Assembly (NCBI GenBank): GCA_049325415.1 | Contig: JBMOLL010000074.1 | Location: forward strand, 1 to 64,000 | Reading direction: 5' to 3' | DNA: 64,000 bases | DNA from: JBMOLL01 sp049325415 | Lineage (GTDB): Bacteria > Bacteroidota > Bacteroidia > Bacteroidales > GCA-2748055 | In this document: positions 16,810 to 25,130 of the stretch, one piece after another | How positions within the stretch are numbered: position 1 is the first letter of the stretch | Layout: each line of letters opens with the position of its first letter | Notes under the pieces: model-generated | Seen by the model: the letters and a program-made list of their open reading frames with translations, nothing else | The model's database searches: none | What the model was told of the DNA's origin: nothing | Position numbers and translations under genes: made by a program

Positions 16810-17044
16810 AACTATTTTTCAGAATATCAGCCTCTCGTCAATAAAAGTGAAACGCTGATCAAATTCCGGCAAAAAATATCAGGAACAATAATCCGACTTA
16901 AAGAATACGGCTGCCTGAGATAGTATAACAAGCCAAATGACTATTTGTCAAGCTGCAAGAAAGATTTTTTTCACCTGGCATAGTATTTCCGGCTCCGTTA
17001 GCCTGCAAACGATGCTCCCTCCCGGACAGACCCGTATTCCACAA

Positions 17045-17069
17045 TAAAAAAGGAGCCCCTGGCTCCCGG
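17045..17069 (-). terminator. Intrinsic terminator of the large minus-strand polysaccharide operon
   Basis: Read on the minus strand, GGAGCC (17066-17061) pairs with GGCTCC (17057-17052) across a 3-base loop, followed by a T run (17051-17045). It lies 25 bases beyond the stop of the last glycosyltransferase gene and closes the operon. Confidence 0.8.
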
Positions 17070-17093
17070 ATTATTCAGATATGTAACTTAAGT

Positions 17094-17849
17094 TTAATTC
17101 TGCCTTTTGAAGAACTGGTCAAATTTTCGAAAATTCTTCACTAGCAGGATCGGCAAGGCAGGCTTCATCCCGTTTTTTCGAAGTGCGCCAAGGTCCTCCC
17201 TGCTTTTTTGAAGAATGCCCGATAAGCTGCCGTTGCTTTTCCCTCCCACTTCCATATCAACCAGTACATCGGGAATATAGGCCAGCCGAAACGCAGGATC
17301 CAGGAGGATCCTGAGCATAAAGTCATAGTCGGCCGAGATCTTCAGCCGGTGATCGAAAAGACCATGATCACGGTAAACCTCTTTTTTCAGGTATAAGGTG
17401 GGATGAGGGGGCATCCATCCCCGGTAAAGACTTTTCCGGCCGCCAAACTCTCCCGATTTCCAGTAGCGGATGATCTTGCCGGCATTCGTATCCATGTAAC
17501 GCAGGTCGCCATAAACACCATCCGGATCGCAATTATTAAAGGTTTCCGCAATGCGGGTCAGGATTCCGCAATGATAATACCTGTCACCGGCGTGAAGGAA
17601 ACCGATTATATCCCCATCCGCCATACGGATTCCTTTATTCAGTGCATCATAGATCCCCGAATCGGGTTCCGAGACCATCCTGTGACTGATCCCGAAATCC
17701 CTGACCAGTCCGGTGGTGCCGTCGGCAGATCCCCCGTCAATAACGATCAGTTCTTTAAGGGGATAGTCCTGGGAGGCGTAGGATGTCAGGGTTCTTTCGA
17801 TGGAATCCTCACAATTATAGGTCGCTGTGATAATACTGATCTTTTTCAT
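17094..17849 (-). CDS. Family 2 glycosyltransferase (WcaE-like)
   Basis: A 251-residue soluble GT-A enzyme. The nucleotide-binding start is ISIITATYNCEDSIERTL, then VIDGGSADGT, and SGIYDALNKGIRMADGDIIGFLHAGD. The last element, with HAGD in place of DxD, is typical of the WcaE-type subgroup of GT2 transferases acting on lipid-linked repeat units. It overlaps the upstream WcaF-like gene by 4 bases and is the last gene before the operon terminator. Donor and acceptor sugars cannot be read from sequence. Confidence 0.85.
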   Translation of the reverse strand: MKKISIITATYNCEDSIERTLTSYASQDYPLKELIVIDGGSADGTTGLVRDFGISHRMVSEPDSGIYDALNKGIRMADGDIIGFLHAGDRYYHCGILTRIAETFNNCDPDGVYGDLRYMDTNAGKIIRYWKSGEFGGRKSLYRGWMPPHPTLYLKKEVYRDHGLFDHRLKISADYDFMLRILLDPAFRLAYIPDVLVDMEVGGKSNGSLSGILQKSREDLGALRKNGMKPALPILLVKNFRKFDQFFKRQN

Positions 17850-18409
17850 TCTGAGGCAGATTCCGGCATACGGTCCCTGACAGGTACTGCCGGGTTTCCT
17901 CGGTAGATCTTCCAGCTTTCCAGATCGCCGGAGGTCACCGATCCCAGGGCAAGAATGGCATGCGAACCGACTTTTACCCCTGGGCCAACAACCGACCTGG
18001 CGCCGATCCAGGAGCCTTCTTCAAGGAAGATCGGTCCGGTGATGAGATCAAAGGTGGGTTTGCGGTAGTTATGATTGCCGCACAAAAGCAAGGCTCCCTG
18101 GGAGATACATACATTATCTCCAATGACCACGTTATCGAGATTATCGATCCATACCCCCTCTCCAATCCAGCAGTGATCCCCGATCCTCAGTCTCCAGGGG
18201 TATTTGACGCTTACACCAGGCTTAATCACCACTCCTTTTCCGATCCTGGCACCGAAGAGGCGAAGTATGAATACCCTTGGGAAGGAAAGGGGAAGAAAGT
18301 GGTTCACCATAATCAGTAGGTTGCTGAAATACCATAAAATCCTTACCAGGGCATTCTTTCCGGGAAGATAATCATGGTTATCGTAGCGCGAAAGATCGGT
18401 TTTTTCCAT
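17846..18409 (-). CDS. WcaF-type hexapeptide-repeat acetyltransferase
   Basis: A 187-residue left-handed beta-helix O-acetyltransferase with repeated hexapeptides (IGKGVVIKPGVSVK, IGDHCWIGEGVWIDN, VVIGDNVCISQGALL) and the catalytic-loop His in CGNHNYRKPTFDLIT. The N-terminal hydrophobic segment and the PRVFILRLFGARIGKG block are characteristic of the colanic-acid WcaF group, which O-acetylates a sugar of the repeat unit using acetyl-CoA. Start ATG at 18409. It is coupled to the following GT2 gene by a 4-base overlap. Confidence 0.85.
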   Translation of the reverse strand: MEKTDLSRYDNHDYLPGKNALVRILWYFSNLLIMVNHFLPLSFPRVFILRLFGARIGKGVVIKPGVSVKYPWRLRIGDHCWIGEGVWIDNLDNVVIGDNVCISQGALLLCGNHNYRKPTFDLITGPIFLEEGSWIGARSVVGPGVKVGSHAILALGSVTSGDLESWKIYRGNPAVPVRDRMPESASE

Positions 18410-18436
18410 GTTCAGATTTAAAAAGCCATCTGCAAG

Positions 18437-19543
18437 TTAAGAAGTTTTTTTGCGGAGTCTTTCCAGTTCTTCTGCTATTCGCCGGGCAATGACCTCCAGG
18501 GAATAATGCTCAGTGACGAAGGACTGCACCTTCCTGCTTCTTTCAAGTATTTCCTCCCGATTCATCCTGCTGCATTCTTCGAGGACAGGACGGATCTCCT
18601 CAGCAGAAATCCCGGTGCGGATGGCCATCCCGGCTTCAATAGCCTCCGGGAAATTGCAGCCTTCCGATATTACAGGTATCACACCATATTGCATGGCTTC
18701 CAGGACGGAAGTGGGAAAGCCCTCACTCTGAGAAGGAAGAACAAACCAGTGTGAGGCGGCAAGCAAACGATCTTTGTCTTCCCCGTAAACAGCCCCGGAC
18801 AGCGTGACATTGCGGACTTCGCTTCCATCGAGCATCTGGCGGACCTTTTCTCCTTCACCCTGATCGGGTCCGGCAAGCAGGAGTTCAAAACCGGGATCCC
18901 CGGCCAGGGAGGAGCTCAGCCAGGCCCCGACAAGGGGAACAAGTCCCTTTTTATGATGCATACGGGATAGAAAGAGGAAACGGACGGGACCATCGAAGGA
19001 CTTTTCGCATAGTGCTTCGGCCTTGTTTATTCCGTTCGGGATCAGCGTTATATCGCGTGAGAACATGCGCCGGAGCCGGGCCTGTTCGGGGCTGCCCACT
19101 GCACGGATCAGGGATGCATGCTTTACTGCAGGTCGTTCGGCAAGCTGAAAATAGAGCAGTTTCTTAAATTTTTTCTGGTTCATGCTCCAGGCTTCCAGCA
19201 TACCATGAGGAACATACCACCACTGAAAGCCGAGGCGGGCAAACTCACGGCCCCAGCGGGTGGGATATTGCCAGGCGCCATGGGTCACGATCAGGGTTGA
19301 TTCGGGAGAAAGTTGCCGCCGGTTAATCCATTTCTGTACTTCAGGCAACTGAAGGGAGGGCAGTTCAAATCCCGGGAGACCTTCGGGCAAGGCGGCATTT
19401 CTTTCATCGGCAGGGTACCAGATCTCCGATGCGATTCCTCTGGCTTCCAGCTCCCGCCAGGGCCCCGCCGCCGCGTTCCATATGCCGTAATTCAGGGGGA
19501 GGAGGCTATCGACAATATTTATGATCCTGTTATATTCAGGCAA
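18437..19543 (-). CDS. Family 4 glycosyltransferase
   Basis: A 368-residue GT-B enzyme. The C-terminal donor-binding half is clear: LIPNGIN, FLFLSRMHHKKG, and the E-x7-E motif EGFPTSVLEAMQYG followed by PVISEGCNFPEAI. The N-terminal half has the acceptor-side VPHGMLEAWSMNQKKFKK block seen in several EPS GT4 enzymes. The only in-frame start before the conserved region is a TTG at 19543; no ATG is available. It is separated by 11 bases from the GxxExxY gene upstream. Specificity is unknown. Confidence 0.85.
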   Translation of the reverse strand: MPEYNRIINIVDSLLPLNYGIWNAAAGPWRELEARGIASEIWYPADERNAALPEGLPGFELPSLQLPEVQKWINRRQLSPESTLIVTHGAWQYPTRWGREFARLGFQWWYVPHGMLEAWSMNQKKFKKLLYFQLAERPAVKHASLIRAVGSPEQARLRRMFSRDITLIPNGINKAEALCEKSFDGPVRFLFLSRMHHKKGLVPLVGAWLSSSLAGDPGFELLLAGPDQGEGEKVRQMLDGSEVRNVTLSGAVYGEDKDRLLAASHWFVLPSQSEGFPTSVLEAMQYGVIPVISEGCNFPEAIEAGMAIRTGISAEEIRPVLEECSRMNREEILERSRKVQSFVTEHYSLEVIARRIAEELERLRKKTS

Positions 19544-19554
19544 TTGGCAAAACT

Positions 19555-19956
19555 TTATAAGATTATTCTTCTGATACCCTCTTTTATTCTAGGAACATTA
19601 AAGTTAAGTAAATAGCCCAGCCTTTTTCCTGTCAGTTTCAGATGGCTTAGCACCTGAGCTTCCCAGACAGGATTGACCGTCTCAACAGCCTTAAGTTCAC
19701 ATATTACTAAATCTTCTATCAGCACGTCCAATCGTAATGCTTCATCAAATACCAAACCTCTAAAATGAATCGGAACTTCTACCTGCCGTTTAACCATCAA
19801 TCCCTTCTCATTCAGCAAATGACAAAAACAAACTTCATAGACCTTTTCAAGTAATCCCGGACCAAGTTCATGATGCAGTTGAAATGCGGCGTTGACAACT
19901 ATTTTACCAATCCGTTCTTCTTTTTCTGTAAGTGCAGGAAAATTTTTCATAACCAT
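19555..19956 (-). CDS. GxxExxY family protein
   Basis: A 133-residue protein with the defining motif in HHELGPGLLEKVYEVCF (G..E..Y) and the PD-(D/E)XK-like core EALRLDVLIEDLVICELKAVE. GxxExxY proteins are small, common in Bacteroidota and of unknown function; the ExK arrangement suggests a nuclease-like fold. It is odd in a polysaccharide operon, where it separates two GT4 genes. The palindromic CACAAAG element at 20014-20121 lies just upstream. Two ATGs (19956 and 19950) are possible. Confidence 0.85.
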   Translation of the reverse strand: MVMKNFPALTEKEERIGKIVVNAAFQLHHELGPGLLEKVYEVCFCHLLNEKGLMVKRQVEVPIHFRGLVFDEALRLDVLIEDLVICELKAVETVNPVWEAQVLSHLKLTGKRLGYLLNFNVPRIKEGIRRIIL

Positions 19957-20013
19957 TAAGATTTAAGTTTCACTTAATGGTTAATGTGTTTTCAGGTGAT
20001 AAAATCGGTATTA

Positions 20014-20121
20014 TTTTGCCACAAAGGCTCAAAGACACTAAATTTCACTAAGCAAACATACACACAATTAGAAATCAGAACTTTGTGAAACCTTTGTGAC
20101 CTGGTGTCCTGGTGGCGAAAA
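20014..20121. repeat. CACAAAG-type palindromic element, copy A
   Basis: A ~108-bp imperfect inverted repeat: TTTTGCCACAAAGGC at the left, CCTGGTGGCGAAAA at the right, with inner arms CACTAAG and CTTTGTGAAACC. The same words recur at 50326-50410 and 51623-51723. The 60-codon-plus minus-strand frame across it shows no protein-like features. Confidence 0.7.
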
Positions 20122-20128
20122 GGTGTTT

Positions 20129-21367
20129 TCAACTTATTCTTTTTAAAAAGTCCTCCAATCTTAACATATAATTCCCCCATGAATATGCCAGCGCCCCATC
20201 CCTTGCAGCTTTCCTCATTTCAAGAAAGTCCTCATCGGGAAGAGTTCTGAGTTTCAGGATTGCATTTTTCAGGGTAGGGATATCCCTTACGGGCACGATG
20301 TAGCCATTCTTCCCTTCGGTGATCAGCTCCGGACCAATCGAATGAGGAGTAGTTATAACCGGCAGCCCGGCAGCCATCGCCTCCACTATTACCAGTCCGA
20401 AGCCCTCAAAGACCGTTGGCAGCACCAGTGCATCAAAATCCGTATACCTTTCAAACAATTCCTTCTGACTTACAGCGCCATGCCGGATAAAATGTCCGGC
20501 ATATTTTTTCAGAGGCTCCTCACTACCCTGCACGCCCCCGATAAGATGCAGTTCCACATCATTCCTGTCGAGCCCTTTCATCGCCTCCAGCAGATAAAAT
20601 ATGCCCTTTCGCTGGGTCACCGTACCGGCATATATAAGCCTGAGGGGCCTTTGCGACAGCCGGTCATCCTCTCTCTCCGTATACCTGATATAGCCGATAT
20701 CTGCCCCCAGCGGGAGGACGGAGATCTTTTCTTCCGACACCCCGTCTTCAAGCAGTGTTTGCCGTGTAAATTCAGATGCAGCAATCACCTTCGCAGCAAG
20801 GTGAGGTTCTTCCACCAGCCTTTTCTCATAGGCTGCAGGGAAAACAAGGTTATCGATACTTCCGGCCCATTCCGGGTGCAACGCGGCCTCTTCTCCCAGG
20901 ATGCGCTTTGCCGCCGTCACGTGAGCCGTTGCCAGTTCACACATCGATATCCAGCCCAGTTGATTTGCCGCTTGAAGAGATGAATGACAGCTGCCCTGGA
21001 ATCCCCAGAAAAGCAGTTCTGAGGCAGGTCTGTTTCCATAGCCCCTGCTGATCCTGCGCGCCATGTACCGGTCGAAATTCACATCACGACGATAAACAGC
21101 TTCCTGTACAGCGGGGCTTTTACCCTGGAATCTCCGCAATACAAGCTCCGGGATCTCAAAACGCCAGTTTGCATTTACCCTGGCGGCAGGCAGTCCGCTG
21201 ATAAACCTTCTCGACCAGAAAGTGTCACCCTGTGCCTCAAGCTTTTTCTGCCAAGCTTCAGAAGTGATATAACTGCTGGTATAGAAACGTTCCAGACGAC
21301 CCAGTTTATGAAGAGCCAGGGCAAGCTGGTAACTGTGTTGTTTTCCGCTGTGAGAAAGGAGGATCAA
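20129..21367 (-). CDS. Family 4 glycosyltransferase
   Basis: A 412-residue GT-B enzyme with GT4 donor-site signatures: VLPLGADIGYIRY, LIYAGTVTQRKGIFYLLEAM, and E-x7-E in EGFGLVIVEAMAAGLPVITT. The N-terminus (ILLSHSGKQHSYQLALALHKLG) is the usual acceptor-side Rossmann start. No ATG precedes it; the first start codon is the TTG at 21367. The frame upstream is open through hexanucleotide repeat DNA, so this gene starts directly at the edge of the repeat array. Substrates are unknown. Confidence 0.85.
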   Translation of the reverse strand: MILLSHSGKQHSYQLALALHKLGRLERFYTSSYITSEAWQKKLEAQGDTFWSRRFISGLPAARVNANWRFEIPELVLRRFQGKSPAVQEAVYRRDVNFDRYMARRISRGYGNRPASELLFWGFQGSCHSSLQAANQLGWISMCELATAHVTAAKRILGEEAALHPEWAGSIDNLVFPAAYEKRLVEEPHLAAKVIAASEFTRQTLLEDGVSEEKISVLPLGADIGYIRYTEREDDRLSQRPLRLIYAGTVTQRKGIFYLLEAMKGLDRNDVELHLIGGVQGSEEPLKKYAGHFIRHGAVSQKELFERYTDFDALVLPTVFEGFGLVIVEAMAAGLPVITTPHSIGPELITEGKNGYIVPVRDIPTLKNAILKLRTLPDEDFLEMRKAARDGALAYSWGNYMLRLEDFLKRIS

Positions 21368-21387
21368 TGTTAAGGTTAAGGTTGAGG

Positions 21388-21697
21388 TTGAGTTTAAGAA
21401 GGGGATTTATTCTTGTTTAAGAGATTTTCTTTTTCTTATCCTTATTCTCAGCCTTATCCTTATCTGGTTGAGGTTAAGAAGGGGATTTATTCCAGTTTCA
21501 GTGATTTTCTTTTCTTATCCTTATCCTCAGCCTTATCCTTATCTGGTTGAGGTTAAGAAGGGGATTTATTCCTGTTTCAGTGATTTTCTTTTTCTTATCC
21601 TTATCCTCAGCCTTATCCTTATCTGGTTGAGGTTAAGAAGGGGATTTATTCCTGTTTCAGTGATTTTCTTTTTCTTATCCTTATCCTCAGCCTTATA
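21388..21697. repeat. About 80-bp tandem repeat, four copies
   Basis: Units begin at 21388, 21468, 21547 and 21627, so the period is 79-80 bases; the last copy is truncated near 21697. Each unit opens with TTGAGGTTAAGAAGGGGATT and closes with CTTATCCTCAGCCTTATCC. The GGTTGAG and CCTCAGCC ends are near complements, so each unit can fold on itself. A 76-codon frame through it is repeat-derived, not a gene. Confidence 0.85.
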
Positions 21698-22212
21698 ATT
21701 TGGGTTTTTCAATAATTGCAGTTTTTCTCATATCAAACATCTAGTGTCGGGTACCCCGAGGGATCAGCTTGCAGATCAGAAACAGTTACTCAATGAATTC
21801 ATGAACCATGAACTAGTCGAGTAGTCCTTCGACTCGTAACTCGATAAACTCGTTACTTCGCTCAGGAACCGATATCTTAAGATAAGGGGTGATAAACCTC
21901 GACAGGCTCGGTTTATCACCGCCGGATCGAGCTGGTTGGTGAGCTTAGTCGAACCACTGTCGAGATCCTTCCCCTGACTATGTTAAAGTCGGTTCCTGCC
22001 CCTCCGCTAAGTCCTTCGCCAAAGGCTTCGGCCGTCGGCGAAAGCTACGGCGGCACGCGGAGAGCGCAGTGGTGAGCCTGCCGAACCACAAGCCGAAGGA
22101 CCTCTTCACCCTTCTAGCTTATCCGTCCGCTGCGCTGTGGCTCATGGAAACGGGAAAGATTAAAATTACTATTATTTGCACTTTCCATTTTGCACTTTGC
22201 ATTTCTAACCTT
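21698..22212. repeat. Palindrome-rich intergenic region
   Basis: No gene is supported in this ~515-bp stretch. It contains a perfect 11-bp hairpin (GGTGATAAACC, 21888-21898, with GGTTTATCACC, 21910-21920) and several shorter hairpin-forming words (TGGTGAGCTTAGTCGAACCA, GGTGAGCCTGCCGAACCAC, CCTTCGCCAAAGGCTTCGGC). These look like degenerate REP-type elements. Near 22180 it has TTTGCATTTC words like the array at 47.7 kb. Confidence 0.55.
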
Positions 22213-23478
22213 TCACTTTATACTTTCAACAACTTTCATCGCCCGTTCCATCGCCTTATCCATGTTGTAATATTCCCATTCGGCGAAGCGACCGGAAAGG
22301 TAGAAGCCCTGGTCCTGAAGGAGTTGTCTTGCTTTTCCGATACGTTCACGATCGCCATGATACTGTATCACATAGGAGTTTGGCTCGTAATTATCTGCAA
22401 TATATTCAAGGTTGAAAGGAAGGGTAAGAAGTGTCTTTTTCATTATTTTAAGGTCTGTCTGACCTGAAAACTCGACAGTGCAGGATCGTTTGCCGCCCTT
22501 CGGGTCGTTTCCCTGACTAAAATTGCCGGTAAAGATGATCCTGTGAGCCGGGATATTTTTATCAGGAAGGTAAAGCCAGGAAAGGGGCGTATCATCGGTT
22601 TTGCAGAGCAGGTTGCTGGTACCGTTCGACCTGAGCCCGGTGAGGCTTTCCAGTGCCGGGGAGAGCCCTGGGCCCGCTCCCTTGATCATGGCCGCAAGTT
22701 TCCTTATATCACCGGTGTAGATCACCGTTTCAGCTGTCAGCTCATCGTTAATTATCCAACTATCTTTTCTCCTCTCCATACTCACTACCCCATACTCATA
22801 GCTGATATCCAATCCTTCCGCCAGCCGGTCGGCAATAAACTGGGATCCTCCGCGAACAGGATAGAAGAATGTGCTGTGTACCATCCCGGTTTCAGTTTTC
22901 CGCTCCTTATTGCTCCGGATGATCTCCCCGTAATCCGGCATAGGCAGCTTGCCTTCAAGCCATGGAAGAGCGACCATGGAGAGGTCGGTCTGCCAGATCT
23001 TGTTATTATAGGGTTCAAAATACAGCCGGTAAAGTTCTTCTCCGAAATTACCTTTCAAAAAGTCTCTGAAGTTATCATAGCTGAACGGATCCCGGGTTCC
23101 TGCCCTTTCCAGTTCCCTGATCTCACCCAGGATTTTTTCCTGCAGGTGATCATCAAGCATATAAAGATGATTTTCAAGCGGATATCCGATTTCCCGGTTA
23201 TTCATCAGTATGACGGCATTCCTCTGAGCTTTCAGGAATTCCTCATCACGATTGAATTTTTCCCAGAACCAACCGGCGACCTTTTGTACTCTGGTATTAA
23301 ATACATGACCTCCCACACGATGGTAGAGGTGCCCGTCGACGACATCGCATTTGACCAGTCCGCCGGGCTTAGAAGCACCTTCGAGCAACACATACTCCTC
23401 ACCCCGCTCAGCGAGTAGCTTCGCTGCGGAAAGGCCGGAGATGCCGGCTCCGATTATTATAGTTTTATAAAAATGCAT
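22213..23478 (-). CDS. FAD-dependent oxidoreductase, UDP-galactopyranose-mutase-like
   Basis: A 421-residue flavoprotein. The N-terminal dinucleotide-binding motif GAGISGLSAAKLL and GGLVK fit the amine-oxidase/UDP-galactopyranose mutase superfamily. FEPYNNKIWQTD near residue 155 and the C-terminal GRFAEWEYYNMDKAMERA block match UGM-like proteins of polysaccharide loci. A true mutase would convert UDP-galactopyranose to the furanose form for incorporation in the glycan. The sequence is distant from the classical Glf family, so another flavin-dependent sugar or lipid reaction is possible. Repeat-rich DNA flanks both ends. Confidence 0.75.
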   Translation of the reverse strand: MHFYKTIIIGAGISGLSAAKLLAERGEEYVLLEGASKPGGLVKCDVVDGHLYHRVGGHVFNTRVQKVAGWFWEKFNRDEEFLKAQRNAVILMNNREIGYPLENHLYMLDDHLQEKILGEIRELERAGTRDPFSYDNFRDFLKGNFGEELYRLYFEPYNNKIWQTDLSMVALPWLEGKLPMPDYGEIIRSNKERKTETGMVHSTFFYPVRGGSQFIADRLAEGLDISYEYGVVSMERRKDSWIINDELTAETVIYTGDIRKLAAMIKGAGPGLSPALESLTGLRSNGTSNLLCKTDDTPLSWLYLPDKNIPAHRIIFTGNFSQGNDPKGGKRSCTVEFSGQTDLKIMKKTLLTLPFNLEYIADNYEPNSYVIQYHGDRERIGKARQLLQDQGFYLSGRFAEWEYYNMDKAMERAMKVVESIK

Positions 23479-23524
23479 CAGAGGATCAGGTTAAGGTTAA
23501 GATTAAGATTGAGATTGAGATTGA

Positions 23525-23604
23525 GCGGTCCCTGAGCTTGTTGAAGGGTGCCTCCGCTTACTTGAAATATCAATGGCAGGCCCTTCGACAAGCTCAGGGA
23601 CCGC
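23525..23604. repeat. REP-like inverted repeat
   Basis: A 24-base arm at 23525-23548 containing GGTCCCTGAGCTTGTTGAAG pairs with the complementary arm at 23581-23604 containing CTTCGACAAGCTCAGGGACC, with one mismatch. The 32-base centre includes short complementary GCCT/AGGC words. It lies between two minus-strand genes and could form a strong hairpin in their transcript. The preceding bases (23490-23520) are GGTTAA/GATTGA hexamer repeats. Confidence 0.8.
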
Positions 23605-23653
23605 CCAAATAAAATCATTTCTATACTATGATACAATCTTATCATTCTTAACC

Positions 23654-24748
23654 TTAATCTTTTTCATTACATATTTTCGCTGCCCAATTCTGTACAGAAA
23701 AGTCTTTGATTAATTCCGTTGAACGTCTTCCCATATCGTCCAGTACTCCCGGTACTGACTCGGCCAAAAGATCCAGCACCCTCACCAAATCATCTTCTTT
23801 CCCACTTTTGAACACCCAGCCGTTTTCCCCTTCCCTCAGCAGGTCGGGTAACGCTCCGACCTGGTCGGAGAGGATAAGCGGTAATCCGGCAGCCATGCCT
23901 TCATTGACAACCAGTCCCCAGGGCTCGAAGCTGCTGGGGAGGATAAAGCAGGAGGCACGGCCATAAAGACCGGGCAGTTCACTATAAGGAAGCCAGTCGA
24001 CCAGGGCGATATTTGCCCCTTCCGACTCTTTTGCCATTTTGCTTTTCAGCGGTCCACCGCCTACCATTATCAGTCGCCATCTTTCCGACAGTTTTGACCG
24101 TTTGAAGGCCCTGATCAGCATGAGCGGGCGTTTCTCCCCCGAAAACCTTGCCACACATAATAACTGGGGAGGTGAGGCTTTATCTCCCTGCCAGGATGCA
24201 AAATGCTCATTATCGACCACACTGTAGCCTGTGACTATACGATCGGCAGGGTAGTTTAAGCGCTGACTGAAAAATTCTTTTGCGCGCTCCCCTGAAACAA
24301 GCAGGCGATGGGTGAACTTCCGAACGAACCATCCTTTCAGCCGGTCCGTGAACTTTCTTCCGGGATACCAGGACTCAGCGAACATCAGCACCTTCCTGCC
24401 GCTCAGTCCTGACCATACCAGCATTAAGATGTAGGAAGCCCTGCCATAGCCGGGGATACAGACATGGGTGATCCTTTCCTTTCTCACCAGTTTTCTGAAA
24501 GCGTTCCAGCCTTCAAGGGCACCAACTTTCTCCACATTCTTATCCGATAAACGGAAATAGTTTCCATATCCCGAACCGCTTTCCCAGCCGTACATCCCGT
24601 CGGAACTACCCAGATCGCCGGCCCATACATTCTCCTCCCCGGCCAGTTTTGCCACCTCGCGCACCCGGGCACGGTGGTAGTCGCCCATACGGTCCCAGAG
24701 AAGGAGGTAGCGGGAGGGAGATGCGGTATCAACAGAGACCATACTCAT
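23654..24748 (-). CDS. Family 4 glycosyltransferase
   Basis: A 364-residue GT-B enzyme. Donor-side signatures are LLCVARFSGEKRPLMLIRAF, MVGGGPLKSKM and E-x7-E in EPWGLVVNEGMAAGLPLILS. The N-terminal half carries the IPGYGRASYILMLVWSGLSG segment and a Trp-rich loop. ATG at 24748 or, six bases later, 24742. Flanked on both sides by hexamer-repeat intergenic DNA (23490-23605 and 24765-25039), so translational coupling to its neighbours is broken here, unlike the tightly overlapping genes further upstream in the operon. Confidence 0.85.
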   Translation of the reverse strand: MSMVSVDTASPSRYLLLWDRMGDYHRARVREVAKLAGEENVWAGDLGSSDGMYGWESGSGYGNYFRLSDKNVEKVGALEGWNAFRKLVRKERITHVCIPGYGRASYILMLVWSGLSGRKVLMFAESWYPGRKFTDRLKGWFVRKFTHRLLVSGERAKEFFSQRLNYPADRIVTGYSVVDNEHFASWQGDKASPPQLLCVARFSGEKRPLMLIRAFKRSKLSERWRLIMVGGGPLKSKMAKESEGANIALVDWLPYSELPGLYGRASCFILPSSFEPWGLVVNEGMAAGLPLILSDQVGALPDLLREGENGWVFKSGKEDDLVRVLDLLAESVPGVLDDMGRRSTELIKDFSVQNWAAKICNEKD

Positions 24749-24764
24749 ATAATGATTTGCCTTT

Positions 24765-25130
24765 TTAATATAGGTTAAAGTTGAGGTTGAGGTTGAGGTT
24801 GAGGTTGAGAGGGGCTGTTGCTGTTTTGATAATTCATTCTACTCCTCAATCTCGTTCAGATTAGGGTTAAGGGTAAGGTTGAGAGGGATAGTTGCTGTTT
24901 CAAAGGTAATTGCAACTTCACATCCTCATCCTCATCCTTATCCTTATCCTTTTCCTTTTAGGTTGAGGTTAAGGTTGAGAGGGACCGTTGCTGTATTGAT
25001 CATTCATGCTGTTCCTCATCCTTATCCTCATCCTCATTCTTATCTGAACCCGGGTCCCGTATAGATCGGCTTTCCCTCATCCTCAACCTCATCCTCAACC
25101 TTATCCTCAACCTTATCCTCATTCCTTCCG
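24765..25130. repeat. GGTTGA/CCTCAT hexamer repeat region
   Basis: Runs of GTTGAGGTTGAGGTTGAG (24780-24810), TTAGGGTTAAGGGTAAGGTTGAG (24866-24890), CCTCATCCTCATCCTTATCC (24918-24955) and their partners to 25130. Two blocks of roughly 110-120 bp share the core GAGAGGGAC/ATNGTTGCTGT. The GGTTGA words and CCTCAT/CCTTAT words are complementary, so arms can pair. The array runs into the 3' end of the polymerase gene. Confidence 0.8.

Noticed and set aside
21468..21698. 76-codon frame in the 80-bp repeats
   Set aside because: It repeats the same ~26-residue pattern once per unit and has no family resemblance.
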